The notes below the pieces were generated by a model. It saw only the letters and a list, made by a program, of their open reading frames with translations. It was not told the origin of the DNA and ran no database searches. From positions 108,390 through 172,389 of the forward strand of contig CAKZKR010000016.1 of assembly GCA_937124615.1 (NCBI GenBank): a stretch of 64,000 bases of DNA. The letters run 5' to 3'. The position numbers and the translations under genes are program-made. Below are positions 36,806 to 48,853 of this stretch, piece after piece. Within the stretch, counting starts at the first letter, position 1. The number at the start of each line of letters is the position of its first letter. The DNA comes from an uncultured bacterium. Its GTDB lineage: Bacteria; Hydrogenedentota; Hydrogenedentia; Hydrogenedentales; Hydrogenedentaceae.

Positions 36806-37387
36806 ATGTCATTCTGGACTTTTGTAGGAGAGATTTTTAGAGCCAATAAAACAACAGGGGCATTAGCACCCAGTAGTCCCGCATTAGCAGATTGCATAAC
36901 TGATTTAGCCCCATTAAAAGATGCGAAAGTTATCGTTGAATTCGGTCCTGGAACTGGCGTTTTTACAGAGTGTATCCAAAAGAAAAAACCGTATGATGCT
37001 TTTTTCATTGCTATGGAAATCAATCCCGTGTTTGCGAAGGCTACAAAAGAAAGATGTCCGGAAGTCAATGTGGTCCAGGATTCTGCAGAAAATACACTAA
37101 AATATCTGAAAGATACCGGATATGATTCTTGCGATGTCATTATATCAGGTTTGCCATGGACAAGGTTTGAAGACGAGTTACAAAATAAACTATTGGATGC
37201 TACATACGAATGCCTCCGGGAAAAAGGAAAATTCCTGACATTTGCTTATTTCTTTAGTCCATGGGTACCTTCAGGAAAAAAATTTTTCAAAGACAAACTT
37301 CCCAAAAAGTTTAATAACAAATGCACTCGTTCCCCTATCATTTTGAAAAATTTTCCACCTTGCCATGTTTATATTTGCGAAAAATAA
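36806..37387 (+). CDS. PmtA-like SAM methyltransferase (phospholipid N-methyltransferase type)
   Basis: 193 residues. The N-terminus FxGEIFRANKTTGALAPSSPALA and motif I VEFGPGTGVFTE, acidic motif II AMEINPVFA and motif IV ISGLPWTRFEDE match the short bacterial phosphatidylethanolamine N-methyltransferase/KsgA-like group (COG3963). The ALAPSSPALA segment is the family's substrate-side signature. Target could be a phospholipid or another amine; the family contains untested members. It is followed 21 bases later by a Gfo/Idh/MocA gene in the same direction. GAAAGGCGG precedes the ATG. Confidence 0.8.
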   Translation: MSFWTFVGEIFRANKTTGALAPSSPALADCITDLAPLKDAKVIVEFGPGTGVFTECIQKKKPYDAFFIAMEINPVFAKATKERCPEVNVVQDSAENTLKYLKDTGYDSCDVIISGLPWTRFEDELQNKLLDATYECLREKGKFLTFAYFFSPWVPSGKKFFKDKLPKKFNNKCTRSPIILKNFPPCHVYICEK

Positions 37388-37408
37388 TTGTTAGAGGAAG
37401 TTAAAAAT

Positions 37409-38518
37409 ATGGAACAAATATCGCAACCCATAAATTGTGCCATTATTGGTTGTGGTAATATATCAGAAGTATACATTGAAAATATCTTGCATTTGGCTAA
37501 TTTGAGACTTATTGCCTGTGGAGATATTTTGATAGAAAAATCAGCAGAAAAAGGGAAAAAGTATAATATTGAGGTATTGGATGTTGACAGCATTCTAAAC
37601 TCAAATGACATACAATTGGTCATAAATCTTACTAATCCATCTTCCCACTTTGAAATTTCTATGAAGTCATTAGAACATGGAAAGCATGTATATAGCGAAA
37701 AACCTCTTGCCCTAACAGTCGAACAAGCCAATTTACTTATTGAAACATCCAAGAAAAACTCGTTATTTATGGGTTGTGCGCCAGATACTTTTTTAGGTGG
37801 AAGCTGGCAAACAGCAAGGAAAATCATTGATGATGGTTGGATAGGAAAACCCATTTCGGCAACGGCTTTTATGCTTTGCAGAGGACATGAGTCGTGGCAT
37901 CCATCCCCAGAATTTTTTTATAAAAAAGGGGGTGGTCCTTTATTTGATATGGGACCGTACTATTTAACTTCTCTTGTCTTTTTATTAGGACCTGTAAAAT
38001 CTGTTTTTTCTTATGGTAAAACTACTTTTGAGACAAGAACTATCACAAGCCAGCCCTTATATGGAAAACAAATTCATGTAGAGGTTCCGACGGATATTCA
38101 TACTGTATTAAATTTTGAAAATGATGTATTATGTACACTTGTTATGAGTTTTGATACATGGTCCCATCATCTACCCCACATTGAAATACATGGTGAAACA
38201 GGTTCCCTGTCCCTCCCGGACCCTAACTGTTTTGGTGGTAAGATATTTTTCTTCAATCAATTCAAAAAAGAATGGACTGAATTCCCCACATGCTATGATT
38301 TTTTCACCAATATGAGAGGCATCGGTATTAGCGATATGGTTTGTGCATTACAAACAAATCGTTCCTCCTATAGTGCCAACGGAGAATTAGCAAGGCATAT
38401 CGTTGAAATCATGGAAGGGATTCACAAATCTATTGAAGAGCAAAAAATTATTCCAATAAAATCTTCCTGCATTCCTCCTAATTTATCACCATATATACAG
38501 CAAAATTATATACCATAA
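37409..38518 (+). CDS. Gfo/Idh/MocA-family oxidoreductase
   Basis: 369 residues from the ATG at 37409, chosen because GAGGAAG lies eight bases upstream; an in-frame TTG at 37388 directly follows the previous stop. N-terminal Rossmann domain with AIIGCGNISEVYIEN, then the family motif HVYSEKPLAL carrying the catalytic-type Lys. The C-terminal alpha/beta domain includes WIGKPISATAFMLCRGHESWHP and GGGPLFDMGPYYLTSLVFLLG, the Asp/His-type sugar-site region of the family. NAD(P)-dependent sugar or inositol oxidation is the usual role; the substrate cannot be read from sequence. Confidence 0.9.
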   Translation: MEQISQPINCAIIGCGNISEVYIENILHLANLRLIACGDILIEKSAEKGKKYNIEVLDVDSILNSNDIQLVINLTNPSSHFEISMKSLEHGKHVYSEKPLALTVEQANLLIETSKKNSLFMGCAPDTFLGGSWQTARKIIDDGWIGKPISATAFMLCRGHESWHPSPEFFYKKGGGPLFDMGPYYLTSLVFLLGPVKSVFSYGKTTFETRTITSQPLYGKQIHVEVPTDIHTVLNFENDVLCTLVMSFDTWSHHLPHIEIHGETGSLSLPDPNCFGGKIFFFNQFKKEWTEFPTCYDFFTNMRGIGISDMVCALQTNRSSYSANGELARHIVEIMEGIHKSIEEQKIIPIKSSCIPPNLSPYIQQNYIP

Positions 38519-38663
38519 TAAGACTTAATACTATAATTTATCATTACATTAGTCTATTATTCTTTAAGTTATTTACATAAGAACTATTTTATTTAAAGGT
38601 TACAACAATTCGTGTTATTATATGAATAGTGATAAAACGAGCATGATTTTAGGATGAAAATAT

Positions 38664-39317
38664 ATGGCATATAAAGAACATGTAAAAATATTAGAAGCAG
38701 GAATTCAAGTTTGGAATCAATGGAGGGACTCTGACCCAGCAATTTCACCGGATTTAAGCAGACTAAATTTTATAAATAAAAACTTTGCTGGAATAAATTT
38801 AAGCAAATGTGATTTGCGACAGTGTGTTTTTAATGAAGCGGACTTGAGACAGGCTAATTTTCAAAAGGCATACCTTCATTCGGCCTCTTTCATAAAATCT
38901 GACCTAAGAGACACAAACTTTTCCCAAGCAGATTTAACTATGGTAAAGTTTATAGATGCAGTATTAGAAGGTTGTATGTTCTCTAATGCAGTCCTTAATG
39001 AAGTAGACTTTTCTAATCGTATAATGAAACAATTCAATTTTTCCGGAGCAAACTTATATAGGGCTAAATTCAAGAATTCAGATTTAACGAAAAGTGATTT
39101 TCGACAAGCATATTTAGGTGAAGCAGATCTCTTCATGGCAAATCTTTCTCAAGTTGATTTAAGGGGAGCCAATCTCAGTGGAGCAAATTTATCCAATGCA
39201 TTTTTAAAGGATGCCTTGCTTGAAGGAGCAATAATAACAAACGCCAATTTTAATGGAGCGTTTTTATCTCCCCGCCAAAAAATTTCTATCTGGTTTCCAT
39301 TTATCCCAATTAGATAA
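38664..39317 (+). CDS. Pentapeptide-repeat protein
   Basis: 217 residues, mostly A(D/N)Lxx-type pentapeptide repeats from about residue 35 to 205, e.g. LSKCDLRQCVFNEADLRQAN and LRGANLSGANLSNAFLKDA, which fold into a four-sided right-handed beta helix. There is no signal peptide and no extra catalytic domain. The N-terminal 30 residues (EHVKILEAGIQVWNQWRDSDP) match the common leader of stand-alone cytoplasmic members, where W-N-x-W-R is frequent. Function unknown; some relatives protect DNA gyrase, but nothing here points to that. Confidence 0.88.
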   Translation: MAYKEHVKILEAGIQVWNQWRDSDPAISPDLSRLNFINKNFAGINLSKCDLRQCVFNEADLRQANFQKAYLHSASFIKSDLRDTNFSQADLTMVKFIDAVLEGCMFSNAVLNEVDFSNRIMKQFNFSGANLYRAKFKNSDLTKSDFRQAYLGEADLFMANLSQVDLRGANLSGANLSNAFLKDALLEGAIITNANFNGAFLSPRQKISIWFPFIPIR

Positions 39318-39411
39318 TTACCATTTCCCTTTTATTATTTTTGAAACAAATCCCCCCATTTTTTTGTCCTACTAATCAAAATTTACTATTTTGTTTATTA
39401 AAGGAGAGTGT

Positions 39412-41589
39412 ATGAAAAAACAGGTCTTTCTTCTATTTAAATTATCTGTCTTATTTTGTTTTATCCTTATTACAGGCTGTGAAGAAATAAAAAATACCCC
39501 CCCATCGCTCGAACCATTCATACCTCCTGAAGGAAAATATGATGTCACCATATATCGTGATGAATGGGGTGTCCCGCATATCTATGGGAAAAGAGATATT
39601 GATGTTGCTTATGGCTTAGCATATGCACAATGTGAAGATGACTTCAAAACTGTCCAGGAAGGGCAGATTTTAATTCGTGGTAAAAGTGGAGTAATGGAAG
39701 GTTTTAAAGGATTTATTTATGATTACATGTTAGAGTTTTTAAATGTATGGGACATTGTGAACAAACAATATGAAACGGATTTATCCGATGAAATAAAAGC
39801 CATTTGTGATGCTTATGCGGAAGGAGTAAACCATTATGCAGGGCTTCATCCTGATGAGGTCACTTGCTGGAGTGTCTTCCCCGCTTCAGGAAAAGACATC
39901 ATTGCAGGATTTGTCCTTAAAGCACCTCTTTTCTTTGGACTAAATCGTTACATTGAACCCTTATTCAAATCAAGAGAGAAACCCCAGATTCACCGCCCTA
40001 AAATGTTGGGGAAAAATGATGAAAACATAATTATACAAAAGATTTTCGAAAACCTACCCTTAGGTTCAAATACATTTGCTATAAGCCCTAAAAGAACAAC
40101 AGATGGTTCTACATTCCTCGATATAAATTCTCATCAACCGTGGACAGGTCCTGTTGCATGGTATGAAGCCCGACTTAAAAGTGAAGAAGGATGGGATATA
40201 ACCGGTGGAGTCTTTCCAGGGGCTCCTGTTATACTTCATGGACACAATAACTACTTAGGTTGGGCACATACAGTAAATATGCCTGACCTTGTAGATGTCT
40301 ATGAATTAACAATTAATCCAGAAAATCCTGCTCAATATCGATTGGATGGACAATGGAAAAACTTTGAAAGAAAAGTCGTACACATCCCTGTAAAAATATT
40401 TGACAAATATCTCATTCGAATATCACGAGAAATATTATTTTGTGATTATGGACCTGCTATCCGTCGTCCTCATGGAGTCTATGCTCTTCGATACGCAGGA
40501 TATAAAAATATAAAACAAATAGAACAATGGTATCGGATGAACAAAGCAAAGAATATACATGAATTTGAACAGGCACTAAGAATACAGGGTATACCTTCTT
40601 TCAATATAGGCTATGCAGATTATGAAGGGAATATTTGGTATATATACAATGCTCTTTTGCCTATTCGTTCTGAAAAATATGATTGGAAAGGCTATTTACC
40701 CGGAGATACCTCCGAAACACTGTGGACAGAATACTTACCTTTTGAAAAACTACCTCAAGTTAAAAATCCAAAATCGGGTTTTATACAAAATTGCAACTCT
40801 ACTCCTTTCCAGACAACTATTGGTGAGGACAATCCCAATCCGAATAAATACTCTCTAACATTTGGAATTGAGCCTCCCGACCACATGACCAATCGGGCCC
40901 TACGATTGTTAGAACTTTTAGGTAGTGATGAATCCATAACAGAAGAAGAATTTTATGAGTATAAATTCGACTGGACTTACTCTAAAAACTCATTAGCAAA
41001 AAAGTATGTTGACAAGATTTCAAACGAGTTTAACCCGGAGAATGAAATTGAAAAACAAGCATTGGAACTAATTAAAAATTGGGATGGGAAAGCGGACCCT
41101 GAAAATTCGTCTGCAGCCATCGCTATACTTACATTAGAGCCCGTAGTCCGTGCCGAGATATTTGACAGACCTATCCCTGACCTGTTCAAAACCTTTAAGG
41201 AAAAAATTCATTTGCTTCAATCTACTTACGGCAGAATCGATATTCCATGGAAAGAAATTAACCGCCTCGTTCGTGGCAAAGTAAACCTCGGTTTAGGCGG
41301 AGGACCTGATTTACTTTATTGTGTTTATGGGGAATGGACCGGAAAATATTTAGAAGGCAGGGCCGGTGATTCTTATATTCTACTGGTAAAATGGGATAAA
41401 AATGGAAAGGTTTCTTCTAAAGCATTGCACCAATTCGGTAGTGCAACTCAAAATGAAAACTCACCTCACTATGCAGACCAATCCTATCTTTTTGTAGAAC
41501 AAAAAATGAGAGATGTCCATTGGGAATTTGAAAATTTACAGAAACATGTAACAAAACAATATACCCCCGGACAAGAATACAAAAAATAA
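39412..41589 (+). CDS. Penicillin-acylase-family lipoprotein
   Basis: 725 residues from the ATG at 39412 (AAGGAGAG ribosome binding site); the in-frame ATG at 39391 would spoil the signal sequence. Lipobox LITGC with C23. The chain shows the Ntn-hydrolase layout of penicillin/aculeacin acylases: alpha part beginning IYRDEWGVPHIYG with DVAYGLAYAQCEDD, then the processing site Gly-Ser219 in LPLGSNTFAIS, whose serine becomes the N-terminal nucleophile after self-cleavage. GHNNYLGWAHTVNMPDLVDVY is also typical. Expected to hydrolyse amides such as acyl-homoserine lactones, acylated amino acids or lipopeptides in the periplasm. Substrate unknown. Confidence 0.9.
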   Translation: MKKQVFLLFKLSVLFCFILITGCEEIKNTPPSLEPFIPPEGKYDVTIYRDEWGVPHIYGKRDIDVAYGLAYAQCEDDFKTVQEGQILIRGKSGVMEGFKGFIYDYMLEFLNVWDIVNKQYETDLSDEIKAICDAYAEGVNHYAGLHPDEVTCWSVFPASGKDIIAGFVLKAPLFFGLNRYIEPLFKSREKPQIHRPKMLGKNDENIIIQKIFENLPLGSNTFAISPKRTTDGSTFLDINSHQPWTGPVAWYEARLKSEEGWDITGGVFPGAPVILHGHNNYLGWAHTVNMPDLVDVYELTINPENPAQYRLDGQWKNFERKVVHIPVKIFDKYLIRISREILFCDYGPAIRRPHGVYALRYAGYKNIKQIEQWYRMNKAKNIHEFEQALRIQGIPSFNIGYADYEGNIWYIYNALLPIRSEKYDWKGYLPGDTSETLWTEYLPFEKLPQVKNPKSGFIQNCNSTPFQTTIGEDNPNPNKYSLTFGIEPPDHMTNRALRLLELLGSDESITEEEFYEYKFDWTYSKNSLAKKYVDKISNEFNPENEIEKQALELIKNWDGKADPENSSAAIAILTLEPVVRAEIFDRPIPDLFKTFKEKIHLLQSTYGRIDIPWKEINRLVRGKVNLGLGGGPDLLYCVYGEWTGKYLEGRAGDSYILLVKWDKNGKVSSKALHQFGSATQNENSPHYADQSYLFVEQKMRDVHWEFENLQKHVTKQYTPGQEYKK

Positions 41590-41604
41590 TGTACTTTAAA
41601 ACCC

Positions 41605-41638
41605 AATGTGCTCACTTCTCTTTAGAAGTGAGCACATT
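41605..41638. terminator. Bidirectional terminator hairpin
   Basis: A perfect 15-base-pair stem (AATGTGCTCACTTCT / AGAAGTGAGCACATT) with a CTTT loop, between the convergent acylase and RRM genes. On the plus side a short TT run follows; on the minus side it is followed by GGG. Confidence 0.75.
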
Positions 41639-41669
41639 TTATAATCGTACTATATAATCTCTTTACGAG

Positions 41670-41954
41670 TTATTGTCTGTAACGATTACGATTTCTGCGC
41701 GGTGCAAATTCCTCCTTAGGTCTGGCTTCGTTAACTTTGATTTCTCTTCCACCAAAACTGGAACCGTTGAGTGCTTCGATTGCTGATTTTGCCTCATTGT
41801 CATCAGGCATTTCCACAAACGCAAAGCCACGAGACCTACGCGTATTACGGTCTGAAATGATTCGCGCAGAGTCCACTTTGCCGTATCTTCCGAACAATTC
41901 TTCTAATTGCTGTTCGGTAGATGAATACGACAGATTTCCGACAAAAATATTCAC
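41670..41954 (-). CDS. Single-RRM RNA-binding protein
   Basis: I set the start at GTG 41954, because TAGGAG lies seven bases upstream and the product then begins (V)NIFVGNLSYSS, as bacterial RRM proteins do; an in-frame GTG at 41978 would add eight residues. 94 residues: one RNA recognition motif with RNP2 IFVGNL and RNP1 RGFAFVEM, both keeping their aromatic residues, then a basic Arg/Asn-rich tail (RRNRNRYRQ). Such small proteins are often cold-induced RNA chaperones, seen in cyanobacteria, PVC bacteria and proteobacteria. Its long upstream gap may hold a regulated leader. Confidence 0.92.
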   Translation of the reverse strand: MNIFVGNLSYSSTEQQLEELFGRYGKVDSARIISDRNTRRSRGFAFVEMPDDNEAKSAIEALNGSSFGGREIKVNEARPKEEFAPRRNRNRYRQ

Positions 41955-42098
41955 TTGTGCATCTCCTAAAACATACACATTCTGTCACAGAAGTTTATTA
42001 GCCTGTACTCTCAAACCCAAAATACAAAGCCCTTCACTTTTTAGGTCGGGTACTTACGCATCATCGGATTTTTAGTACATCCCTAACCAATAAACCCC

Positions 42099-42128
42099 CT
42101 TGACATATTCAATTGACAAGTCATACTA
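42099..42128 (+). promoter_or_regulatory. Possible promoter for the cysK-metY-metXW genes
   Basis: TTGACA (42099-42104), an 18-base spacer and TACTAT (42123-42128). The -35 box is perfect, the -10 box matches at 4 of 6 (TATAAT). A second TTGACA starts 14 bases further on. If used, the leader before cysK would be about 285 bases, long enough to include the inverted repeat at 42239-42340. Confidence 0.35.
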
Positions 42129-42238
42129 TATCATAAACAGTAGCCCAATGCAAATTTTTATTCTATGGGAATATACTTCTATGTAAATTTGTTTATTATA
42201 AAAAAATATGTTAAACTAAAAAAGATGATTATGATTAC

Positions 42239-42340
42239 AACTAACACAGGTACAAAAAAGACAATAATGCAATACATACATTTATTAAAAGTAGATATTT
42301 TTATTTTCACCTGCCGATGTACCCCCTTCATGTGTTAGTT
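42239..42340 (+). promoter_or_regulatory. Possible structured mRNA leader before cysK
   Basis: AACTAACACA (42239-42248) is exactly complementary to TGTGTTAGTT (42331-42340). Directly inside, GGTAC (42249-42253) pairs with GTACC (42319-42323), leaving a 7-base bulge (CCCTTCA, nearly). The enclosed 65 bases could form a smaller AATAATG/CATTTATT stem. A T-rich stretch follows the outer stem. This is the shape of a closing helix of a structured leader or riboswitch ahead of sulfur amino acid genes. I do not recognise a SAM-I, SAM-II or other known core. Confidence 0.35.
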
Positions 42341-42420
42341 TCTTCTCTTTTTCCATTTCTATTTTTCTAATTCAGTCGTTATTAAATTAAATTTAACTAT
42401 ATATTCAGGAGGATTATAAA

Positions 42421-44684
<2,264 letters not shown>

Positions 44685-44706
44685 TTTTTAGTATAATGAT
44701 GGAAGT

Positions 44707-46506
44707 ATGGATATAGGAAATGTAGGATTTGTAGAAACAAAGTATTATACCTTTGCTCACTCTCCAGAATATCTTACTCTGGAGAGTGGAGCAAAGTTAG
44801 GACCTGTAACTATCGCATACGAAACTTATGGTAATTTATCTCCTAATAAAGATAACGCGATTCTTGTATGCCATGCGTTATCAGGAGATGCTCATGCGGC
44901 AGGCTACCATAGCCCCGACGATAAAAAACCAGGCTGGTGGGACCCTATGATTGGTCCTGGAAAAGCGCTTGATACTAATCAGTATTTTGTTGTCTGTTCC
45001 AATACATTAGGAGGATGTGCTGGCTCAACAGGCCCGATGTCTATAAATCCAGAAACAGGACAACCTTATGGTAAAGATTTTCCTTTTGTAACCATAGGCG
45101 ATATGGTTAAAGCACAATATGAATTAATGAAATATTTAGAAATACCTGTATGGCTTTGCGTTATCGGTGGTTCAATGGGAGGAATGCAAGCACTGGAATG
45201 GAGCGTAAGGTACCCTGAAAAAACAAAATCAATAGTTGTAATTTCTGCACCTCCCGTAAGTGAAGCTCAACAAATTGCTTTTCATGCAGTAGGGAGACAT
45301 GCAATACTTTCTGACCCCAAATTTGTAAATAGTAAGTATTACCCCTCCCCCGGTCCTACCAATGGATTAGCTGTTGCAAGAATGTTATCCCATATTACAT
45401 ATCTTTCAGACGACTCAATGAAAGAGAAATTTGGACGAAAACTCCAGAATGGGAAACAATTACGATATGATGTTGATAAAGAATTTTCTATAGAAAGTTA
45501 TCTTGACTACCAAGGTGAAAAATTTGTTAATCGTTTTGATGCTAACTCATATCTATACATTACAAAAGCAATTGACTATTTTGATATTTCCAGAGGATAT
45601 AAGAATTTAGATGATGCAATGAGCCGAGTTCAGGGGAAAACATTAGTAGTTTCATTCTCGTCCGATTGGTTGTATCCTCCAGAAAAATCACGGGAAATTG
45701 TATTTGCTCTTGCAAGACAAAAGAAAAAGGTTAGTTATTGCAATATCAAATCTCCCTATGGGCATGACTCTTTTCTGATAGACTACACAAACATGACAGA
45801 ATTGGTCAGCGGTTTTTTGAAACATATCTATTTCCCAGACAGACCTTGTCCAAAGTGCTTTGCAAATGATAGACAGGAGAGGGTCGAACCTAAAATTGTT
45901 ATACCCAATAGCATTTACTCAGGATCAAGAATTGATCTGGATTTAATTGTAAGACTGATAGAATATAATTCACGAATATTAGACCTTGGTTGTGGAGCAG
46001 GTACATTGCTATGCCGTCTTGACCGTGAGAAAAAAACTGATGGTTTAGGAATTGAGATTAACCAACAGAATGTTATAAGTGCTATTTCATGTGGTTTACC
46101 TGTAATACAAGCAGATATCGACGAGGGACTTTCTGAGTTGCCTGATAATTGTTTCGATTATGTTATATTAAGCATGACATTACAGGTCATAAAGCGACCG
46201 GACCTTGTATTAAAAGAGATGCTCCGTATCGGGAAGAAAGGAATTGTAAGTTTCCCTAATTTTGGGCACTGGAAAGTTCGTTCAAATATATTATTAAAAG
46301 GTGTTTCACCAGTCACTCCCAATCTTCCTTACTCCTGGTATGAAAGTCCTAACAGACATTTTCTTACATTAAAAGATTTTCGAAACCTTTGTAAGGAAAT
46401 GAATATCAAAATAATTGAAGAAATTGCTCTAAATGCCAAAGGGGTTGTAAACTATCTCAACAATCTTTTGGCAGAAGAAGTTGTATATATATTAGCAAAA
46501 GAATAA
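44707..46506 (+). CDS. Fused homoserine O-acetyltransferase MetX - MetW
   Basis: A 599-residue fusion. Residues 1-375: alpha/beta-hydrolase MetX, with nucleophile Ser in VIGGSMGGMQALEWS (about 157), Asp in SFSSDWLYPPEKSRE and His in YGHDSFLIDY, and the family stretch CHALSGDAHAAGY. Residues about 405-599: the MetW methyltransferase-like protein with RILDLGCGAGTLL (about 422-434) and YVILSMTLQVIKRPDLVL, ending in the MetW segment. The two are usually separate neighbours, metX-metW. MetX acetylates homoserine for MetY; MetW is needed for or stimulates MetX in several bacteria. A cysteine-containing linker (CPKCFAND) joins them. One uninterrupted frame. Confidence 0.93.
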   Translation: MDIGNVGFVETKYYTFAHSPEYLTLESGAKLGPVTIAYETYGNLSPNKDNAILVCHALSGDAHAAGYHSPDDKKPGWWDPMIGPGKALDTNQYFVVCSNTLGGCAGSTGPMSINPETGQPYGKDFPFVTIGDMVKAQYELMKYLEIPVWLCVIGGSMGGMQALEWSVRYPEKTKSIVVISAPPVSEAQQIAFHAVGRHAILSDPKFVNSKYYPSPGPTNGLAVARMLSHITYLSDDSMKEKFGRKLQNGKQLRYDVDKEFSIESYLDYQGEKFVNRFDANSYLYITKAIDYFDISRGYKNLDDAMSRVQGKTLVVSFSSDWLYPPEKSREIVFALARQKKKVSYCNIKSPYGHDSFLIDYTNMTELVSGFLKHIYFPDRPCPKCFANDRQERVEPKIVIPNSIYSGSRIDLDLIVRLIEYNSRILDLGCGAGTLLCRLDREKKTDGLGIEINQQNVISAISCGLPVIQADIDEGLSELPDNCFDYVILSMTLQVIKRPDLVLKEMLRIGKKGIVSFPNFGHWKVRSNILLKGVSPVTPNLPYSWYESPNRHFLTLKDFRNLCKEMNIKIIEEIALNAKGVVNYLNNLLAEEVVYILAKE

Positions 46507-46572
46507 TCCCTTCCTATATAATTTCTCTATTCTTTTCTATTAATCTTTCCCCTATCTAATGGAGATACAATT

Positions 46573-48849
46573 ATGTTATTTGATTTCGAATTGATTTCTG
46601 ATACATTAAGTACCTTTCAAAAGAAACTCTATCAAATTCGACATAAATTAAATCGACCCCTAACGCTCACTGAAAAAATTTTATATACTCATTTATGCAA
46701 TAACAGTGATATTCGAGAAATAAAGAGAGGTGAAGAGTACATAGAGTTTAACCCGGACCGCGTCGCGATGCAAGATGCAACAGCCCAAATGGCACTTCTT
46801 CAATTCATGCTGGCAGGGAGACCTAAAGTTGCAGTTCCTACTACTGTTCATTGTGACCATCTCATATTAGCAGAAAAAGGGGCAAAAGCGGATCTTCAAA
46901 AAGCCTTAACAGATAATGAAGAGGTCTACAGCTTTCTTTATAGTGTCTCACAGAAATATGGGATTGGTTTCTGGAAACCGGGGGCGGGAATTATTCATCA
47001 AGTAATATTAGAAAACTATGCTTTTCCCGGGGGAATGATGATTGGAACGGACTCGCATACACCTAATGCTGGAGGATTAGGAATGATAGCGATAGGTGTA
47101 GGTGGCGCTGATGCTGTAGATGTAATGGCCGGTCTCCCCTGGGAATTAAAATTTCCAAAAATCATGGGGGTTAAACTTTTGGGAGAATTAAAAGGATGGA
47201 CTTCACCTAAAGATGTTATCTTGAAATTAGCGGGTATTCTCACTGTTAAAGGAGGAACGGGATACATTATTGAATATTTTGGACCTGGAACGGAAACAAT
47301 TTCTTGTACAGGTAAAGCAACTATTTGTAATATGGGTGCAGAAGTGGGAGCGACATGTTCAATTTTCCCTTATGATAAACGAATGAAAGATTATCTGATA
47401 TACACAGGAAGAGAAAAAGTTGCTGAACTATGTGAAATATTGGGTCAGGAACTTTGTCCTGACAAAGAGATTATCTCTTCTCCTGAAAAATATTACGATT
47501 CTACAATAGAGATAGACCTGGCCACTCTGGAACCTTATATAAATGGTCCTTTTACTCCTGATTTAGCAACTCCCATATCACAATTAAAGGAAAAGGCAAT
47601 TACGAATAATTGGCCTCTCAAAGTTGAAGTAGGACTAATCGGCTCATGTACAAACTCTTCCTACGAAGACTTAAGCAGGTCTGCTTCTATTGCTCGACAG
47701 GCTATTTCCAAAAAGTTAAAAGCAAAATCAGAACTCATCATTACACCCGGGTCTGATCTGATATGTAAAACTATTGAACGGGATGGAATACTACACGATT
47801 TTGAAGGTATCAATGGTGTAGTTCTTGCAAATGCATGCGGTCCTTGTATTGGACAATGGTCAAGGCCTCGTTATGGCCCTGACGATGAACCCAATACCAT
47901 TGTAACTTCTTTCAACAGAAACTTTGCAAAGAGAAATGACGGAAATCCCAAGACACATGCATTTGTGGCATCTCCTGAAATAGTAACTGCATTTATCTTG
48001 TCAGGGAATATAACATTTAACCCTATAACAGATAAATTACTAAATGAAGAAGGTGTTGAAGTAAAACTGGACCCGCCTCTTGGTAAAGAATTTCCCGATA
48101 ATGGGTTTATAATCTCTGAATTAGGTTATGTTCCACCAGCAAAGGATACGGACAAATTAAAAGTGGAAGTTCATCCTAACTCTAATAGACTGCAATTGTT
48201 AGAACCTTTTCCTCTTAATAATGTGGCTCTAACAGGATTGTTTGTTTTATTAAAAATTAAAGGCAAATGCACAACCGACCATATATCTCCTGCAGGACCA
48301 TGGCTAAAATATCGAGGTCATCTCGATAACATTTCTAATAACTGTTTTATGGGGGCTATTAATGCGTTTAACAACAAATCAAATTGTGTAAAAAACCAAA
48401 TAACAGGGCAGTACGACACTGTATCTGCTGTTCAACGGTTTTACAAGAAACAAGGGATAGGAACTATTGTTATAGGAGATGAAAACTATGGAGAAGGTTC
48501 TTCAAGAGAACATGCTGCTATGGAACCAAGATATTTGGGTATAAAAGTGATACTTGCGCGTAGTTTTGCCCGTATTCATGAAACAAACTTGAAAAAACAA
48601 GGGATACTCGCCCTTACTTTTGCAAATCCGGACGATTATGAAAAAATTCGTGAAGACGATAAGATTGATATTTTAGATTTAAATGACTTTACACCCCAGA
48701 AACCATTAACTGTAACCATTCACCACGCAGATGGTACCCGCGAAATGATACTGGCAAATCATTCTTACAACTCCACACAAATTGAGTGGTATAAAGCCGG
48801 TGGAGCGTTAAATGTCATACGAAGTCAGTTTTCAAAGAAAGACACCTAA
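46573..48849 (+). CDS. Aconitate hydratase, mitochondrial type
   Basis: 758-residue [4Fe-4S] enzyme of the citrate-isocitrate step. Length and order follow the mitochondrial-type aconitase rather than AcnA (about 890) or AcnB. Cluster cysteines: [11 protein letters not shown] (about 358) and ACGPCIGQW (about 421 and 424). [20 protein letters not shown], the swivel-domain loop [19 protein letters not shown] and [13 protein letters not shown] are typical. It stands 66 bases after metXW and ends four bases from the convergent histidine kinase gene. Related genes of the citrate cycle are not in the window. Confidence 0.95.
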   Translation: MLFDFELISDTLSTFQKKLYQIRHKLNRPLTLTEKILYTHLCNNSDIREIKRGEEYIEFNPDRVAMQDATAQMALLQFMLAGRPKVAVPTTVHCDHLILAEKGAKADLQKALTDNEEVYSFLYSVSQKYGIGFWKPGAGIIHQVILENYAFPGGMMIGTDSHTPNAGGLGMIAIGVGGADAVDVMAGLPWELKFPKIMGVKLLGELKGWTSPKDVILKLAGILTVKGGTGYIIEYFGPGTETISCTGKATICNMGAEVGATCSIFPYDKRMKDYLIYTGREKVAELCEILGQELCPDKEIISSPEKYYDSTIEIDLATLEPYINGPFTPDLATPISQLKEKAITNNWPLKVEVGLIGSCTNSSYEDLSRSASIARQAISKKLKAKSELIITPGSDLICKTIERDGILHDFEGINGVVLANACGPCIGQWSRPRYGPDDEPNTIVTSFNRNFAKRNDGNPKTHAFVASPEIVTAFILSGNITFNPITDKLLNEEGVEVKLDPPLGKEFPDNGFIISELGYVPPAKDTDKLKVEVHPNSNRLQLLEPFPLNNVALTGLFVLLKIKGKCTTDHISPAGPWLKYRGHLDNISNNCFMGAINAFNNKSNCVKNQITGQYDTVSAVQRFYKKQGIGTIVIGDENYGEGSSREHAAMEPRYLGIKVILARSFARIHETNLKKQGILALTFANPDDYEKIREDDKIDILDLNDFTPQKPLTVTIHHADGTREMILANHSYNSTQIEWYKAGGALNVIRSQFSKKDT

Positions 48850-48853
48850 CATA

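Larger units (their letters stand above)
41955..42420. other. Non-coding gap between RRM and cysK genes
   Basis: 466 bases, AT-rich, with no credible coding region in any frame. It holds the divergent control regions of the RRM gene and of the cysK-metY-metXW genes: a TTGACA/TACTAT promoter candidate, a 10-base inverted repeat spaced by 82 bases, and the AGGAGG ribosome binding site of cysK. The half nearest the RRM gene (41979-42095) shows nothing recognisable. Confidence 0.6.

Noticed and set aside
42130..42420. SAM riboswitch before the methionine genes
   Set aside because: The conserved core sequences of SAM-I and SAM-II classes are not visible; only a long-range stem remains, reported as unassigned.
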